Shown: positions 25,627 to 33,264 of the stretch, in pieces
Layout of the letters: every line of letters begins with the position of its first letter
Position numbering within the stretch: the first letter of the stretch is position 1
Origin: Chthonomonas sp.
GTDB lineage: Bacteria > Armatimonadota > Fimbriimonadia > Fimbriimonadales > Fimbriimonadaceae
Length of the DNA: 64,000 nt
Direction: 5' to 3'
Assembly: GCA_016788115.1 (NCBI GenBank)
Contig: JAEURR010000007.1
Span: forward strand, 278,488 to 342,487
Notes under the pieces: generated by a model
Database searches by the model: none
Told to the model about the DNA's origin: nothing
What the model saw: the letters and a program-made list of their open reading frames with translations, nothing else
Program-made: the position numbers and the translations under genes

Positions 25627-26820
25627 CTAAACGACCGTGCGCCGACCGGTTTTCATGGAGGCTTCCAAAGACTCAACTGCGGCAAGTGCGTTCTTCGCCA
25701 GAACCCGTGCATCGTTCAATGACCAGCGCTGCGAGACGCCCCGCTCGAGCGCAGCCAGTGGCTCCAGTACTTCGGCCGGAACCCGCATATCGCGCTGATC
25801 GCGCGATGCCTGGAGCGACACGTTCAGAGCGCGGCGCACTCGCAGGTCCAGGTTCTCCGCCAGGTACCCAAGCGCCATGTCCGTCTTCCGTGCACGCCAC
25901 ATCAGGTTCCCTACCGCATCGACTAGCTCGCGTCCACCCGCTGCAATCCGTTTGTATTCAATGGGCGGGCCGAAGCGTCGCCCCAACGAGTAGACAACGA
26001 CCCCTATGAAGAGGATTGACTGCCAATAGAACACCGGACCCCAACTTCCGACGTCCGCCCAGAAATTGTCTCGGGACCCTACGTCCGTATTCTCCACAAA
26101 CCAGATCGTCGCGCCTGGGCGGGTGAACTTGCGCACCAGCTCGTAACCGAGCTGGGCATTGTCGACGCGGTCGATGTACCGATTCAGCAATGGGTCGCCT
26201 AGGTCCGAAACCACGACGACACCAGGAAGGCTGAGATCGACGAACACAGGCGCATCGAGATACTCCCGATGCAAGGGATAGACGACTTCAAAGCTATAGC
26301 TCCGGCTCTCGTCTGATAGCGCTGTCCAGGGGGTGGTACTACTTCCTTGGTCCCATGGCGTCACCACAAACTCCCGGTCCTGGCCAACCAGGCCTGCTCT
26401 CTGCCCGAGATCGTCTGAACGATCGAGGGTCAACTCGTACGAGAACGAAACCGCCATCACGTTCACGCCGCGCAACCGCATGGCACGGACTCGCGCGACA
26501 AAGTCTCCGCTATCGACGTCTCCCCGCAACTGAGGACTTTGTTCTGTCCGTTCCAGCGGCACGATCACGAGATCTCCCGAATTCGGTGCGAGGGCCCGGG
26601 GCTTAACGCTCACAACCTTCCAACCCGCTTGTCGGAGTAACTCACCGTAGGCGGCGAGACCGCCAGGAGCGGTGCTCGCGATGCTCGCGTGAATCCTGCT
26701 GTCAGTGCGCCCCGACCACATGAAGATCGCCGCTAGCCCCAGGACGCCAATCATGCTGTAAAGGAAGGCTGGCAAGCCACGCTTCACCACTGAGTTCGGT
26801 TTCACGGCTTCAGAGTGCAT
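25627..26820 (-). CDS. DUF4350 domain membrane protein
   Basis: About 397 residues: membrane helix near 20-38, a DUF4350 domain (about 45-250, with GLAAYGELLRQAGWKV), a second helix near 260-280 and a cytosolic C-terminal helical part. Proteins of this type usually accompany DUF4129 proteins, MoxR AAA ATPases and DUF58 proteins. ATG 26820 has AAGGAGG upstream at slightly long spacing (12-13 nt). It overlaps the DUF4129 gene by 19 nt. No MoxR or DUF58 gene is present here. Confidence 0.75.
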   Translation of the reverse strand: MHSEAVKPNSVVKRGLPAFLYSMIGVLGLAAIFMWSGRTDSRIHASIASTAPGGLAAYGELLRQAGWKVVSVKPRALAPNSGDLVIVPLERTEQSPQLRGDVDSGDFVARVRAMRLRGVNVMAVSFSYELTLDRSDDLGQRAGLVGQDREFVVTPWDQGSSTTPWTALSDESRSYSFEVVYPLHREYLDAPVFVDLSLPGVVVVSDLGDPLLNRYIDRVDNAQLGYELVRKFTRPGATIWFVENTDVGSRDNFWADVGSWGPVFYWQSILFIGVVVYSLGRRFGPPIEYKRIAAGGRELVDAVGNLMWRARKTDMALGYLAENLDLRVRRALNVSLQASRDQRDMRVPAEVLEPLAALERGVSQRWSLNDARVLAKNALAAVESLEASMKTGRRTVV

Positions 26821-27740
26821 ACGCGAGCGTACACCTCCTTGAAAAACTGCAGATCCTCGATGCCCCGAACCCAATTCCCGTACCAGATCTGATCGAACCG
26901 TTGCGTCGCGCCAAGGAATTCAAAGTCCGCGGGCCGACGCGGGTTGTCCATCAGTCGTCGGTAATGCTCCCAGTTCGTCTCGCTGCGGATCAGCTTCACG
27001 AGCTCTGCTTCGTCGAGCTTGACAAGGCACGCCAAATACAGGCTGCGAACCGCCTCCCGGTACTTGCCCTGTGCGGCCAAAGCATCGGCATTCAGAATCC
27101 ACTCGTCCGCAGTCCGATCGGGCTCGTCAATTTCCATGACCCCATTCGACGAGCCCAGACGTGACTTGCGCATTTTCGCGACTCTGATCTGCCTTGCCGC
27201 GAAAATGAGCCCCCCAGCGACAGCAAGGAACAGCAGGGCGTACATCGCGTTGGCGATGATGTCTCCTAGCCCCCCCATGTTTGGGCGCGCGCCCTGCGTC
27301 GTACGATCCGGCTGAGGGATCCGATTCATCAACTCAGCGACATTCCTGGCTGCTTTGGCAATCCAGTTGGACCTTCTCTCCTCAGCCGGGTCCAGATAGC
27401 GACCAGAATGCTTGATTCTTCGCGCCTGCGCGTTGGCAGAAAACGTCGAGGGTTTTCTCTCGGATTCCAGCGCGACGATTCGACGCACAATCCTCGTGAG
27501 CTCGGTCTTATCCTTCTCGGTTGGCTTTGCAACCAATCTCCTTGCCGAAGGCTGATTGACCACCGGGTCCAATCGATCATCGCGACGGACCTGCCGAATT
27601 ACCTCGGCCGCATCCTTGGGCGTCGAAGCGGCCTCCAAGTCTCGCAGCAGGTCGGCATAACGAATGTTTGCCCAGCCCCCGACCGCCAGGACAAGCAGGC
27701 TAAAACTCGAAACGAACTTTGCGACCCGCGTCCTGCGCAT
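26802..27740 (-). CDS. DUF4129 domain membrane protein
   Basis: About 312 residues. An N-terminal signal-type helix, a basic extracytoplasmic region, a membrane helix near 155-175 and a cytosolic C-terminal DUF4129-like domain (AVRSLYLACLVKLDEAELVKL, then ETNWEHYRRL and RFDQIWYGN). Family members act in MoxR-linked envelope or protein-maturation systems. It overlaps both neighbours, so the three genes 28725-25627 form one operon. Confidence 0.75.
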   Translation of the reverse strand: MRRTRVAKFVSSFSLLVLAVGGWANIRYADLLRDLEAASTPKDAAEVIRQVRRDDRLDPVVNQPSARRLVAKPTEKDKTELTRIVRRIVALESERKPSTFSANAQARRIKHSGRYLDPAEERRSNWIAKAARNVAELMNRIPQPDRTTQGARPNMGGLGDIIANAMYALLFLAVAGGLIFAARQIRVAKMRKSRLGSSNGVMEIDEPDRTADEWILNADALAAQGKYREAVRSLYLACLVKLDEAELVKLIRSETNWEHYRRLMDNPRRPADFEFLGATQRFDQIWYGNWVRGIEDLQFFKEVYARVCTLKP

Positions 27741-28725
27741 CGTTTGAAAGCACCTCAATATCGAACCCTTCGAGTCGGATCCTGCGATCCAGATAGACGA
27801 TCGCGCAGGTTGCACCCCATACGGGGAGGATCAACCATAGCGCCACGAACATGGGAATCTGGGACACTGCCTCGCCCAGCGCGGTGGCGATGGTCGGGTC
27901 GGTTATGAGGCCTTTCGTCAGTTCCTGATCGCCCAGCAACGAGAAGATGATCTCACCGGTCACCGAGAGGATCATCGCGGTTAAGACCACAAAGGCCCAG
28001 GCATGTAGAAAAGTCGCGTAGCCCGCCGGGTGGAACTCGGACTTTTGGAGCAAAGCCCTTGCTCGGTTGACGGCCCCCTTGCCGCGAAGCCTTTCCAAGA
28101 CGCAGACGCATGGCAGCAAAGCGTACCGGGTCGATTCAAAGGGCACGATCAAAATTCCCCCTGTGATCGCGACGATTGCGATGATGGCAACGAACCCTGC
28201 CCAAAGCCCTTCGCTCGGCAGTGTCGAGCTCCAGAACAGCAGCAACGCAGAAACACAAAGCAAGGCGACGATCGGAAGGAACGCCCGGAGGTACCCGAGC
28301 CCGAGATTCCAAAGTCCCTCGCGCGCCGCCGTCTCGGCCTCCCACAGGTCCAGTTTTCGGCCTAGCAAGTAAGAGAACGCAGCGTGGCATGTGGCTCCCG
28401 CAGAGTACGCAAGCGAAATGAAGAGCGCGGGCAGTCCCACTAGCGCGATCATGACGAGCGCAGTGACCACCTCGAATGCCTGCTGAGAAGGGTCCACGCT
28501 CCGTGTCGTACCCAGATTCGGCAACAAAAATTGAAGCATGAAGACGATCACCAAGTGGCAGAGCAGCGCTGGGACGAAGCTCAATTTCAGCAACTCTACG
28601 CCGATGGCGCGGTACAAAGCGAGGGAAAGGTCCATCAGCTGGCCCGACTCAAGCGGCCGCATCGCCATGCGACGACGCGCCCGTGCCAAGCGCCGTTGCA
28701 GCGCCTCAAAATTGGACTCCTTCAT
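27700..28725 (-). CDS. polytopic membrane protein of the DUF4350/DUF4129 operon
   Basis: 341 residues, six predicted helices, Arg-rich N-terminus. I do not recognise a named domain; the repeated layout of long helices with an internal VCVLERLRGKGAVNRARALLQKS segment resembles membrane domains found beside DUF4129 proteins. It is first in the operon and overlaps the DUF4129 gene by 41 nt. The start at 28725 is the first Met with the normal helical N-terminus; longer frames lack support. Confidence 0.65.
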   Translation of the reverse strand: MKESNFEALQRRLARARRRMAMRPLESGQLMDLSLALYRAIGVELLKLSFVPALLCHLVIVFMLQFLLPNLGTTRSVDPSQQAFEVVTALVMIALVGLPALFISLAYSAGATCHAAFSYLLGRKLDLWEAETAAREGLWNLGLGYLRAFLPIVALLCVSALLLFWSSTLPSEGLWAGFVAIIAIVAITGGILIVPFESTRYALLPCVCVLERLRGKGAVNRARALLQKSEFHPAGYATFLHAWAFVVLTAMILSVTGEIIFSLLGDQELTKGLITDPTIATALGEAVSQIPMFVALWLILPVWGATCAIVYLDRRIRLEGFDIEVLSNDAQDAGRKVRFEF

Positions 28726-28799
28726 CCCAGTTCCGAAGTTACCCGCTTGACACCCGTTCGACATGGGCCGTAACACTTCGTTGCTCCCAGGCGTTCAGG

Positions 28800-28805
28800 A
28801 ATACT
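28800..28805 (+). promoter_or_regulatory. -10-like hexamer 6 nt before ATG 28812
   Basis: AATACT followed by six bases and ATG; predicted +1 is the start codon. A perfect TTGACA at 28747-28752 is too far upstream to pair with it. Confidence 0.42.
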
Positions 28806-28811
28806 AGAACC

Positions 28812-29528
28812 ATGTTGATCACCTCCCTCACGGCAGCGCTTCTCCTGACTCAGACCCCCAGGTCCATCAGCGAACTGCTCCCAACCAACTTTAAGACTGC
28901 GACCTTTGTCACCAAAAAGGTCAGCGCGAACCAAAAGGAACTCGCAACCATCAACAAGGACTTTGGGATGTCCTACCGATTTGACTCGATGACCGTGAGC
29001 GTCAAAGAGCCGCACAAACTCCGGCTTGAAGCCAAAGTGCAGGACTCCTCGTTCCTATTCATCGTGAACGGGACCACCAAGCTTGTCCGCGCCCCGCGCG
29101 CCAAGATCAGCATCAAAGACGACGTGAGCACCGAACCCGGCAAGCGCCAAACCGTGTTCGATTTCGGCATTCTCACCCCTGCGCTCATGCAGGATCTCTT
29201 CACCGCCTCGTTCGTCCGCATGGACCGCGAAACCGGTGACGCAGTCTACGATCTCTTCTACAAATCGAACATGAAGGACGCGACGCGCCACCGCGTTTGG
29301 ATCAGCCCATCCAAGAAAGTCATCACCAAGCGCGAGTGGTACTCGCAATTCGGCGACAAGCGGTTGATGGCGACGATGATCTACGGCAACTTCACTCAGA
29401 AGGGCGGCGGCTACTTCCCCACCGTCTACACGGTCAAGAGTGCTTCGGGCAAGGTCGCGGGTGTCCTTGAGTTCGAGCGAGTGACGGTCAACGAGCCTCT
29501 TGCGGACTCCCTGTTCTCTGTGAACTGA
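28812..29528 (+). CDS. exported LolA-like protein
   Basis: 238-residue protein with a signal peptide (MLITSLTAALLLTQTP) and a LolA/outer-membrane-sorting-like beta fold, based on the pattern SMTVSVKEPHKLRLEAKVQDSSFLFIVNG, then RHRVWISPSKKVITKREWYSQFG and a final FERVTVNEPLADSLFSV. This arrangement is typical of LolA/LolB-like and DUF4292-like proteins that bind acyl chains. The specific role is not known. Monocistronic, with a likely leaderless start. Confidence 0.65.
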   Translation: MLITSLTAALLLTQTPRSISELLPTNFKTATFVTKKVSANQKELATINKDFGMSYRFDSMTVSVKEPHKLRLEAKVQDSSFLFIVNGTTKLVRAPRAKISIKDDVSTEPGKRQTVFDFGILTPALMQDLFTASFVRMDRETGDAVYDLFYKSNMKDATRHRVWISPSKKVITKREWYSQFGDKRLMATMIYGNFTQKGGGYFPTVYTVKSASGKVAGVLEFERVTVNEPLADSLFSVN

Positions 29529-29589
29529 CCACCTTCAGATTCGAGCAAGTTCCTCCGACGATATAAGCAAAAGTCGGAGGATTTATCGC

Positions 29590-30177
29590 GTGTCAGCACC
29601 TGAAGCAGAGGCTCCAAAGAAAAAGGGGAAACTCCCCATCATCATCGCGCTTGTCGCCATTCTCGGCGGCGGCGGTTTCTTCATGACCAAGGGCAAGAAG
29701 AAGGATGAAGGTCCACCTGAGCTCAAGTTGGCAAAGACCTCCAGCATGATTGAGCTCAAAGACGAGTTCCTCGTGAACTTGGCGGGCGGGGATACCTACC
29801 TGCGCTGCAAGATCAGCCTCCTTCCAACGGACACCGCGAAGAAGGAAGAGATAGAGCACGCGGCCGCCGCGATCACCGACTCGATCTACGCTCGATTCCG
29901 ACAGACCAGCATCGAGGAGATCAACAAGGATGACGGGCTCGTCCGACTTCGACGCCAGATCGCGTCCGATGTCAACTGGACCCTTGAAAAGCTAGAGGGC
30001 AGCGACGCCGCCCACGGCGACAAGAAGAAGAAAAAGAAGAAGGACGAAGAGGCGGTGCAGATGACCGCGCCCACTTTGAAGGGACCCATAGACCCTGAAG
30101 AATTAGAGTATCCCGAATGGGATTCCGACGAAGGCCCCATCCTTAAAGTCTTCTTTACAAGCTTCGCGACACAATGA
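29590..30177 (+). CDS. fliL: flagellar basal body-associated protein FliL
   Basis: 195-residue protein with a cytosolic N-terminus, one membrane helix (about 15-34) and a periplasmic FliL domain (about 50-135) with MIELKDEFLVNLAGGDTYLRCKISL and a terminal ILKVFFTSFATQ. A Lys-rich insertion (about 144-153) interrupts the end of the domain. FliL supports stator function in flagellar motors. No other flagellar gene is adjacent. Start GTG has GGAGG about 10 nt upstream. Confidence 0.8.
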   Translation: MSAPEAEAPKKKGKLPIIIALVAILGGGGFFMTKGKKKDEGPPELKLAKTSSMIELKDEFLVNLAGGDTYLRCKISLLPTDTAKKEEIEHAAAAITDSIYARFRQTSIEEINKDDGLVRLRRQIASDVNWTLEKLEGSDAAHGDKKKKKKKDEEAVQMTAPTLKGPIDPEELEYPEWDSDEGPILKVFFTSFATQ

Positions 30178-30215
30178 TCTTGGCGAGAAATCAGGATGGA
30201 GTCATCCAGAGTTTT

Positions 30216-30244
30216 GGGTTCCTGAAAGGGGACCCTCTTTTTTT
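30216..30244 (+). terminator. rho-independent terminator after fliL
   Basis: GGGTTCC/GGGACCC stem with one G-T pair (30216-30222 with 30229-30235) followed by TCTTTTTTT. Confidence 0.85.
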
Positions 30245-30272
30245 GTCGCGGTCGTGAACGGATCAAATCACG

Positions 30273-30278
30273 TATCTT
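30273..30278 (+). promoter_or_regulatory. -10-like hexamer 6 nt before ubiX
   Basis: TATCTT, six bases, then ATG 30285. This supports ATG 30285 over GTG 30282. Confidence 0.5.
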
Positions 30279-30284
30279 CAAGTG

Positions 30285-30887
30285 ATGTCCACCGACAACC
30301 TCGTCGTCGCGGTCACTGGAGCAAGCGGCGCAATCTACGCACAGCGCTTCCTGCGTCACGTCACCAGCGTGTACAACAAGGTGTACTTGATGCTCAGCGA
30401 CCAGGCGATCGACGTCGCGCACACGGAACTCGGCGTGGCCCCAATCCGCCGCCCATTCGATGCCACCGGCTGGCTCGGCTCGCAACCCGAGAACCTGATC
30501 CTGCTTGACCACAAGAACTACTATTCACCCCCAGCCTCCGGCTCTTTCCAACACGACGGCATGGTCATCATCCCGTGCAGCATGGGCACGGCGGGGCGCA
30601 TCGCCAATGGCATCAGCGACGACCTCGTCACCCGTTCTGCCGATGTGTGCCTGAAAGAGAAGCGGCCCCTCATCGTCGTCCCTCGCGAGATGCCGTGGAA
30701 CTCAATCATGCTCCGGAATCTCACCACCCTGTCTGAGGCCGGTGCAACCGTCCTCCCGGCCAGCCCGGCTTGGTACACCCGACCGAAAACGCTCGAAGAG
30801 CTGGCCGATACCGTCGTCGCACGGGTGCTCCAGCAGCTCGGTGTACCGCAGACGCTCATGAAACCTTGGATGGTGGATCCAGAGTGA
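30285..30887 (+). CDS. ubiX: flavin prenyltransferase UbiX
   Basis: Makes prenylated FMN, the cofactor of UbiD-type decarboxylases. The 200-residue protein has the N-terminal VAVTGASGAIYAQRF phosphate/flavin loop, the central IIPCSMGTAGRIANGISDDLVTRSADVCLKEKRPLIVVPRE and PASPAWYTRPKTLEEL, all UbiX hallmarks. No ubiD lies in the window. Its stop overlaps the next start as GTGA. Start ATG is supported by a -10-like hexamer 6 nt upstream. Confidence 0.93.
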   Translation: MSTDNLVVAVTGASGAIYAQRFLRHVTSVYNKVYLMLSDQAIDVAHTELGVAPIRRPFDATGWLGSQPENLILLDHKNYYSPPASGSFQHDGMVIIPCSMGTAGRIANGISDDLVTRSADVCLKEKRPLIVVPREMPWNSIMLRNLTTLSEAGATVLPASPAWYTRPKTLEELADTVVARVLQQLGVPQTLMKPWMVDPE

Positions 30888-31792
30888 GCCGACTGATCTT
30901 AGCCGGCGGGAGCGGATTTATCGGGCGAGCAATAGCTTCATCGCTCCGGGGCCAAGGGTGGCAGGTGCAGATTCTGACCCGCACACCTCGATCCGAAGGT
31001 GACCTTCAGTGGGATGCACAACACTTGGGTGCCTGGGCCAGCGAGTTGGACGGTGCGGATGGGATTTTTAACTTGGTGGGCGAACCAGTTTCGCAGCGGT
31101 GGACCGCTGACGTGCGTCGTAAGATCGTGGCCAGCCGCGTCGAATCCACGAAGGTGCTGGGGGAAGCCTGCAGCCGTTGCCACGCACCACCGCACGTGTG
31201 GGTGAACGCGAGCGCGGTTGGGTTCTACGGTGACACCGGGAGCAGAACCGTCGATGAGCTGGCCCCGCACGGCCCGTCCGACGACTTCTTAGTAGAGACT
31301 TGTCAGCAATGGGAAGCCGCCGCGCGCACCACGGTTCCCGCCCCGACTACTCTGCGATTCGTTCGGATCGGGTTTGTGCTCGGCAAAGGCGGAGGCGCAT
31401 ATCCGGCGTTGCAAAGGCTGACGAAGCTCTTCCTCGGTGGCCACGTCGGTTCCGGTACAAACTACGTCAGTTGGATCCACTTGGACGACCTGGTCCGACA
31501 GTTTGAGTTCGCATTGGGCCCAAGCGCGCCGCCAATCATGAACGGCACAGCTCCAACGCCAGTGACGATGTCCGAGCTGATGTTCGCGATGCGGCACGCG
31601 GCCAATCGCCCATGGTCTCCTCCCGCGCCCGTCTTCGCGCTCGCGCTTGCCAGTCGCTTACTCGGCACTCCCGACCCGGGGCTCGTCACCATCAGCCAGC
31701 GAATCTCGCCCAAGGCCGCACTGGACGCAGGCTTCGAATTCAACTTCGCCGACCTCGCAAAGGCCCTGGACAATCTCCACACCAGCCCATAG
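30884..31792 (+). CDS. TIGR01777 family NAD-dependent epimerase (SDR39U1-like)
   Basis: Extended-SDR protein of 302 residues: N-terminal Rossmann motif LAGGSGFIGRAIA, central GIFNLVGEPVSQRWTADVRRKIVASRVESTKVL and GFYGDTGSRTVDE, and a C-terminal DUF1731-like domain (TPDPGLVTISQRISPKAALDAGFEF). The substrate is unknown for this family. Start GTG overlaps the ubiX stop, so the two are coupled. Longer frames upstream are shadows of ubiX. Confidence 0.9.
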   Translation: MSRLILAGGSGFIGRAIASSLRGQGWQVQILTRTPRSEGDLQWDAQHLGAWASELDGADGIFNLVGEPVSQRWTADVRRKIVASRVESTKVLGEACSRCHAPPHVWVNASAVGFYGDTGSRTVDELAPHGPSDDFLVETCQQWEAAARTTVPAPTTLRFVRIGFVLGKGGGAYPALQRLTKLFLGGHVGSGTNYVSWIHLDDLVRQFEFALGPSAPPIMNGTAPTPVTMSELMFAMRHAANRPWSPPAPVFALALASRLLGTPDPGLVTISQRISPKAALDAGFEFNFADLAKALDNLHTSP

Positions 31793-31806
31793 AAACTGTA
31801 CTTATA

Positions 31807-31836
31807 TTGAAACTTTCGCAACTTTCATGGAATACT
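31807..31836 (+). promoter_or_regulatory. promoter of the manganese riboswitch transcript
   Basis: TTGAAA at 31807-31812 and an extended -10 TGGAATACT ending at 31836, with 18 nt between hexamers. Transcription would start around 31843, shortly before the riboswitch. Confidence 0.55.
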
Positions 31837-31858
31837 CTGCGTTGAATAGAGAGAACCC

Positions 31859-31944
31859 TGAAGGGGAGTAGCACCCACTACGGTGGGGGTTGGATCGTCA
31901 AGACGCGCGAAAGCGCCGGTCCAATCTGAAAAGCAAGACCTTCA
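31859..31944 (+). ncRNA. yybP-ykoY manganese riboswitch aptamer
   Basis: Matches the yybP-ykoY family element by element: GGGGAGTAGC (31863-31872), the hairpin CCCAC/GTGGG (31874-31887), TTGGA paired with TCCAA (31890-31894, 31920-31924), TCGTCAAGACG (31895-31905), a GCGC-GAAA-GCGC tetraloop hairpin (31905-31916) and AGCAAGACCTTC (31932-31943). The closing helix is TGAAGG (31859-31864) with CCTTCA (31939-31944). The family senses Mn2+, and its known targets include TerC-type membrane proteins; a terC gene follows two genes downstream. Confidence 0.9.
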
Positions 31945-31974
31945 TCGCAATCGATTGCGGTGAAGGTCTTTTTT
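31935..31974 (+). terminator. riboswitch expression platform terminator
   Basis: A 16-bp stem (31935-31950 with 31955-31970, loop TCGA) followed by TTTTTT. Its left arm contains the 3' strand of the aptamer closing helix, so aptamer folding and terminator are mutually exclusive. Mn2+ binding should therefore turn the operon on. Confidence 0.88.
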
Positions 31975-32009
31975 GTTGCGAAACAGTCCAGGGTCACGGA
32001 AATCGGAAC

Positions 32010-32855
32010 ATGAACAATCTGAAAGTCGGAATTTTGATGGCGGGTATTACCGCACTCTTCGTGCTGTGTGGCAATGCGCTGGGCGGTTCGGCGGGCATCA
32101 TCATCGCCGTCGTGCTTGCGCTGGTCATGAACATCGGCACGTACTGGTTCAGCGACAAACTCGTGCTGAAGATGACGCGTGCGATCCCCATTGACCCGCA
32201 GCAGGCTCCCGAGTTGCACGAGATGGTGCAGTCTCTGAGCCGGCGGGCGGGGATCCCCACGCCACGGCTTTACCTGGTGCCGGACGCTTCGCCCAACGCG
32301 TTTGCCACGGGTCGCAACCCGGCAAACGGCGTGGTCGCGGTCAACCAGGGTTTGCTGGACATCCTCAATCGCGAGGAGGTCGAGGGCGTCATTGCTCACG
32401 AGATCGCGCACATCAAGCACCGCGATACGCTGACCAGTGCAATCGTCGCCACCATGGCGGGAGCGATCTCATCGATCGCGAACATGGCCATGTTCGCCAG
32501 CATGTTTGGCGGAGGCAATAACGACGAGGAAGGGGGGAACCCGCTCGTTGGGCTATTGCTCATGATCGTCGCCCCGCTGTCGGCCATGCTCATCCAGCTC
32601 GGAATCTCCCGAGCCCGCGAGTATGAGGCCGACAAGACGGCCGCTCAGCTCGTAGGAAGCGGTCGGGGGCTACAGAACGCATTGATCAAGCTACACAAGG
32701 GTGTCAACGCAATGCCGGGCCATATGAGCCCGACTGCTGCCCACATGTGCATCGTCAACCCATTCGGCTCGCTCACGCGCGGTATGGCGTCGCTCTTCAG
32801 CACGCACCCGCCGATGGAAGAGCGTGTGCGCCGACTCGAAGCTTTGCGTGGCTAA
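32010..32855 (+). CDS. htpX: membrane zinc metalloprotease HtpX (M48)
   Basis: Inner membrane protease that degrades damaged or misfolded membrane proteins. The 281-residue protein has two N-terminal helices (about 7-45), the zinc motif VIAHEIAHIKHRD with His130, Glu131 and His134, further hydrophobic segments (about 145-200) and the downstream EYEADKTAA with the third ligand. ATG 32010 follows the riboswitch terminator by 35 nt. It is the first gene read through the manganese riboswitch, which is an unusual control for HtpX. Confidence 0.93.
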   Translation: MNNLKVGILMAGITALFVLCGNALGGSAGIIIAVVLALVMNIGTYWFSDKLVLKMTRAIPIDPQQAPELHEMVQSLSRRAGIPTPRLYLVPDASPNAFATGRNPANGVVAVNQGLLDILNREEVEGVIAHEIAHIKHRDTLTSAIVATMAGAISSIANMAMFASMFGGGNNDEEGGNPLVGLLLMIVAPLSAMLIQLGISRAREYEADKTAAQLVGSGRGLQNALIKLHKGVNAMPGHMSPTAAHMCIVNPFGSLTRGMASLFSTHPPMEERVRRLEALRG

Positions 32856-32872
32856 CACGTCAGGAGACCACC

Positions 32873-33181
32873 ATGAATTGCCCCAAGAACTGTAACACCC
32901 CGCTCCAGATGTCCGAACGGCACGGCGTCGAAATCGACTACTGCCCGCAGTGCCGTGGCGTCTGGCTCGACCGCGGAGAGCTCGACAAAATCATTGACCG
33001 TGCAATGGAGATGGAGAGCGGCCCCAAGACGGTCGCTCCGCCCATCCCCGATCCGCGCGCGGTCGACGACGATCGCTACGATCGAGATCGTTACGAGAAG
33101 GATCGCTACGATCGGGACAGTGACTACTACAAGAAGCGCCGAAAGAAAAGCTTCCTCGGCGAGATTTTCGACTTTGACTGA
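32873..33181 (+). CDS. zf-TFIIB zinc ribbon protein
   Basis: 102-residue protein with a zinc ribbon of the TFIIB-like bacterial family: the first Cys pair is CPKNC and the second is CPQCRGVWLDRGELDKI. The C-terminal half is a repetitive Asp/Arg/Tyr stretch (DDRYDRDRYEKDRYDRD) ending in KKRRKKSFLGEIFDFD, as in related proteins. Function unknown. GGAG lies upstream of ATG; it follows htpX by 17 nt and is in the riboswitch operon. Confidence 0.82.
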   Translation: MNCPKNCNTPLQMSERHGVEIDYCPQCRGVWLDRGELDKIIDRAMEMESGPKTVAPPIPDPRAVDDDRYDRDRYEKDRYDRDSDYYKKRRKKSFLGEIFDFD

Positions 33182-33208
33182 GAACACCTGACCTTCCCTA
33201 CAACACTC

Positions 33209-33239
33209 GGGGTGCCGCGAGAACAATCGCAGGCACCCC
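33209..33239 (+). other. stable intergenic hairpin between zf-TFIIB and terC genes
   Basis: A 12-bp GC-rich stem with one bulged A (33209-33220 with 33227-33239, loop GAACAA). It is followed by only three T, so it may be a weak terminator, a processing site or a stability element that lowers terC output relative to htpX. Confidence 0.5.
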
Positions 33240-33264
33240 ACTTTCGGAACACAACTAACATTCA

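Noticed and set aside
28747-28776. Promoter from the perfect TTGACA at 28747
   Set aside because: No acceptable -10 lies 16-18 nt downstream (TAACAC only matches three positions); a -10-like hexamer nearer the gene explains the start better.
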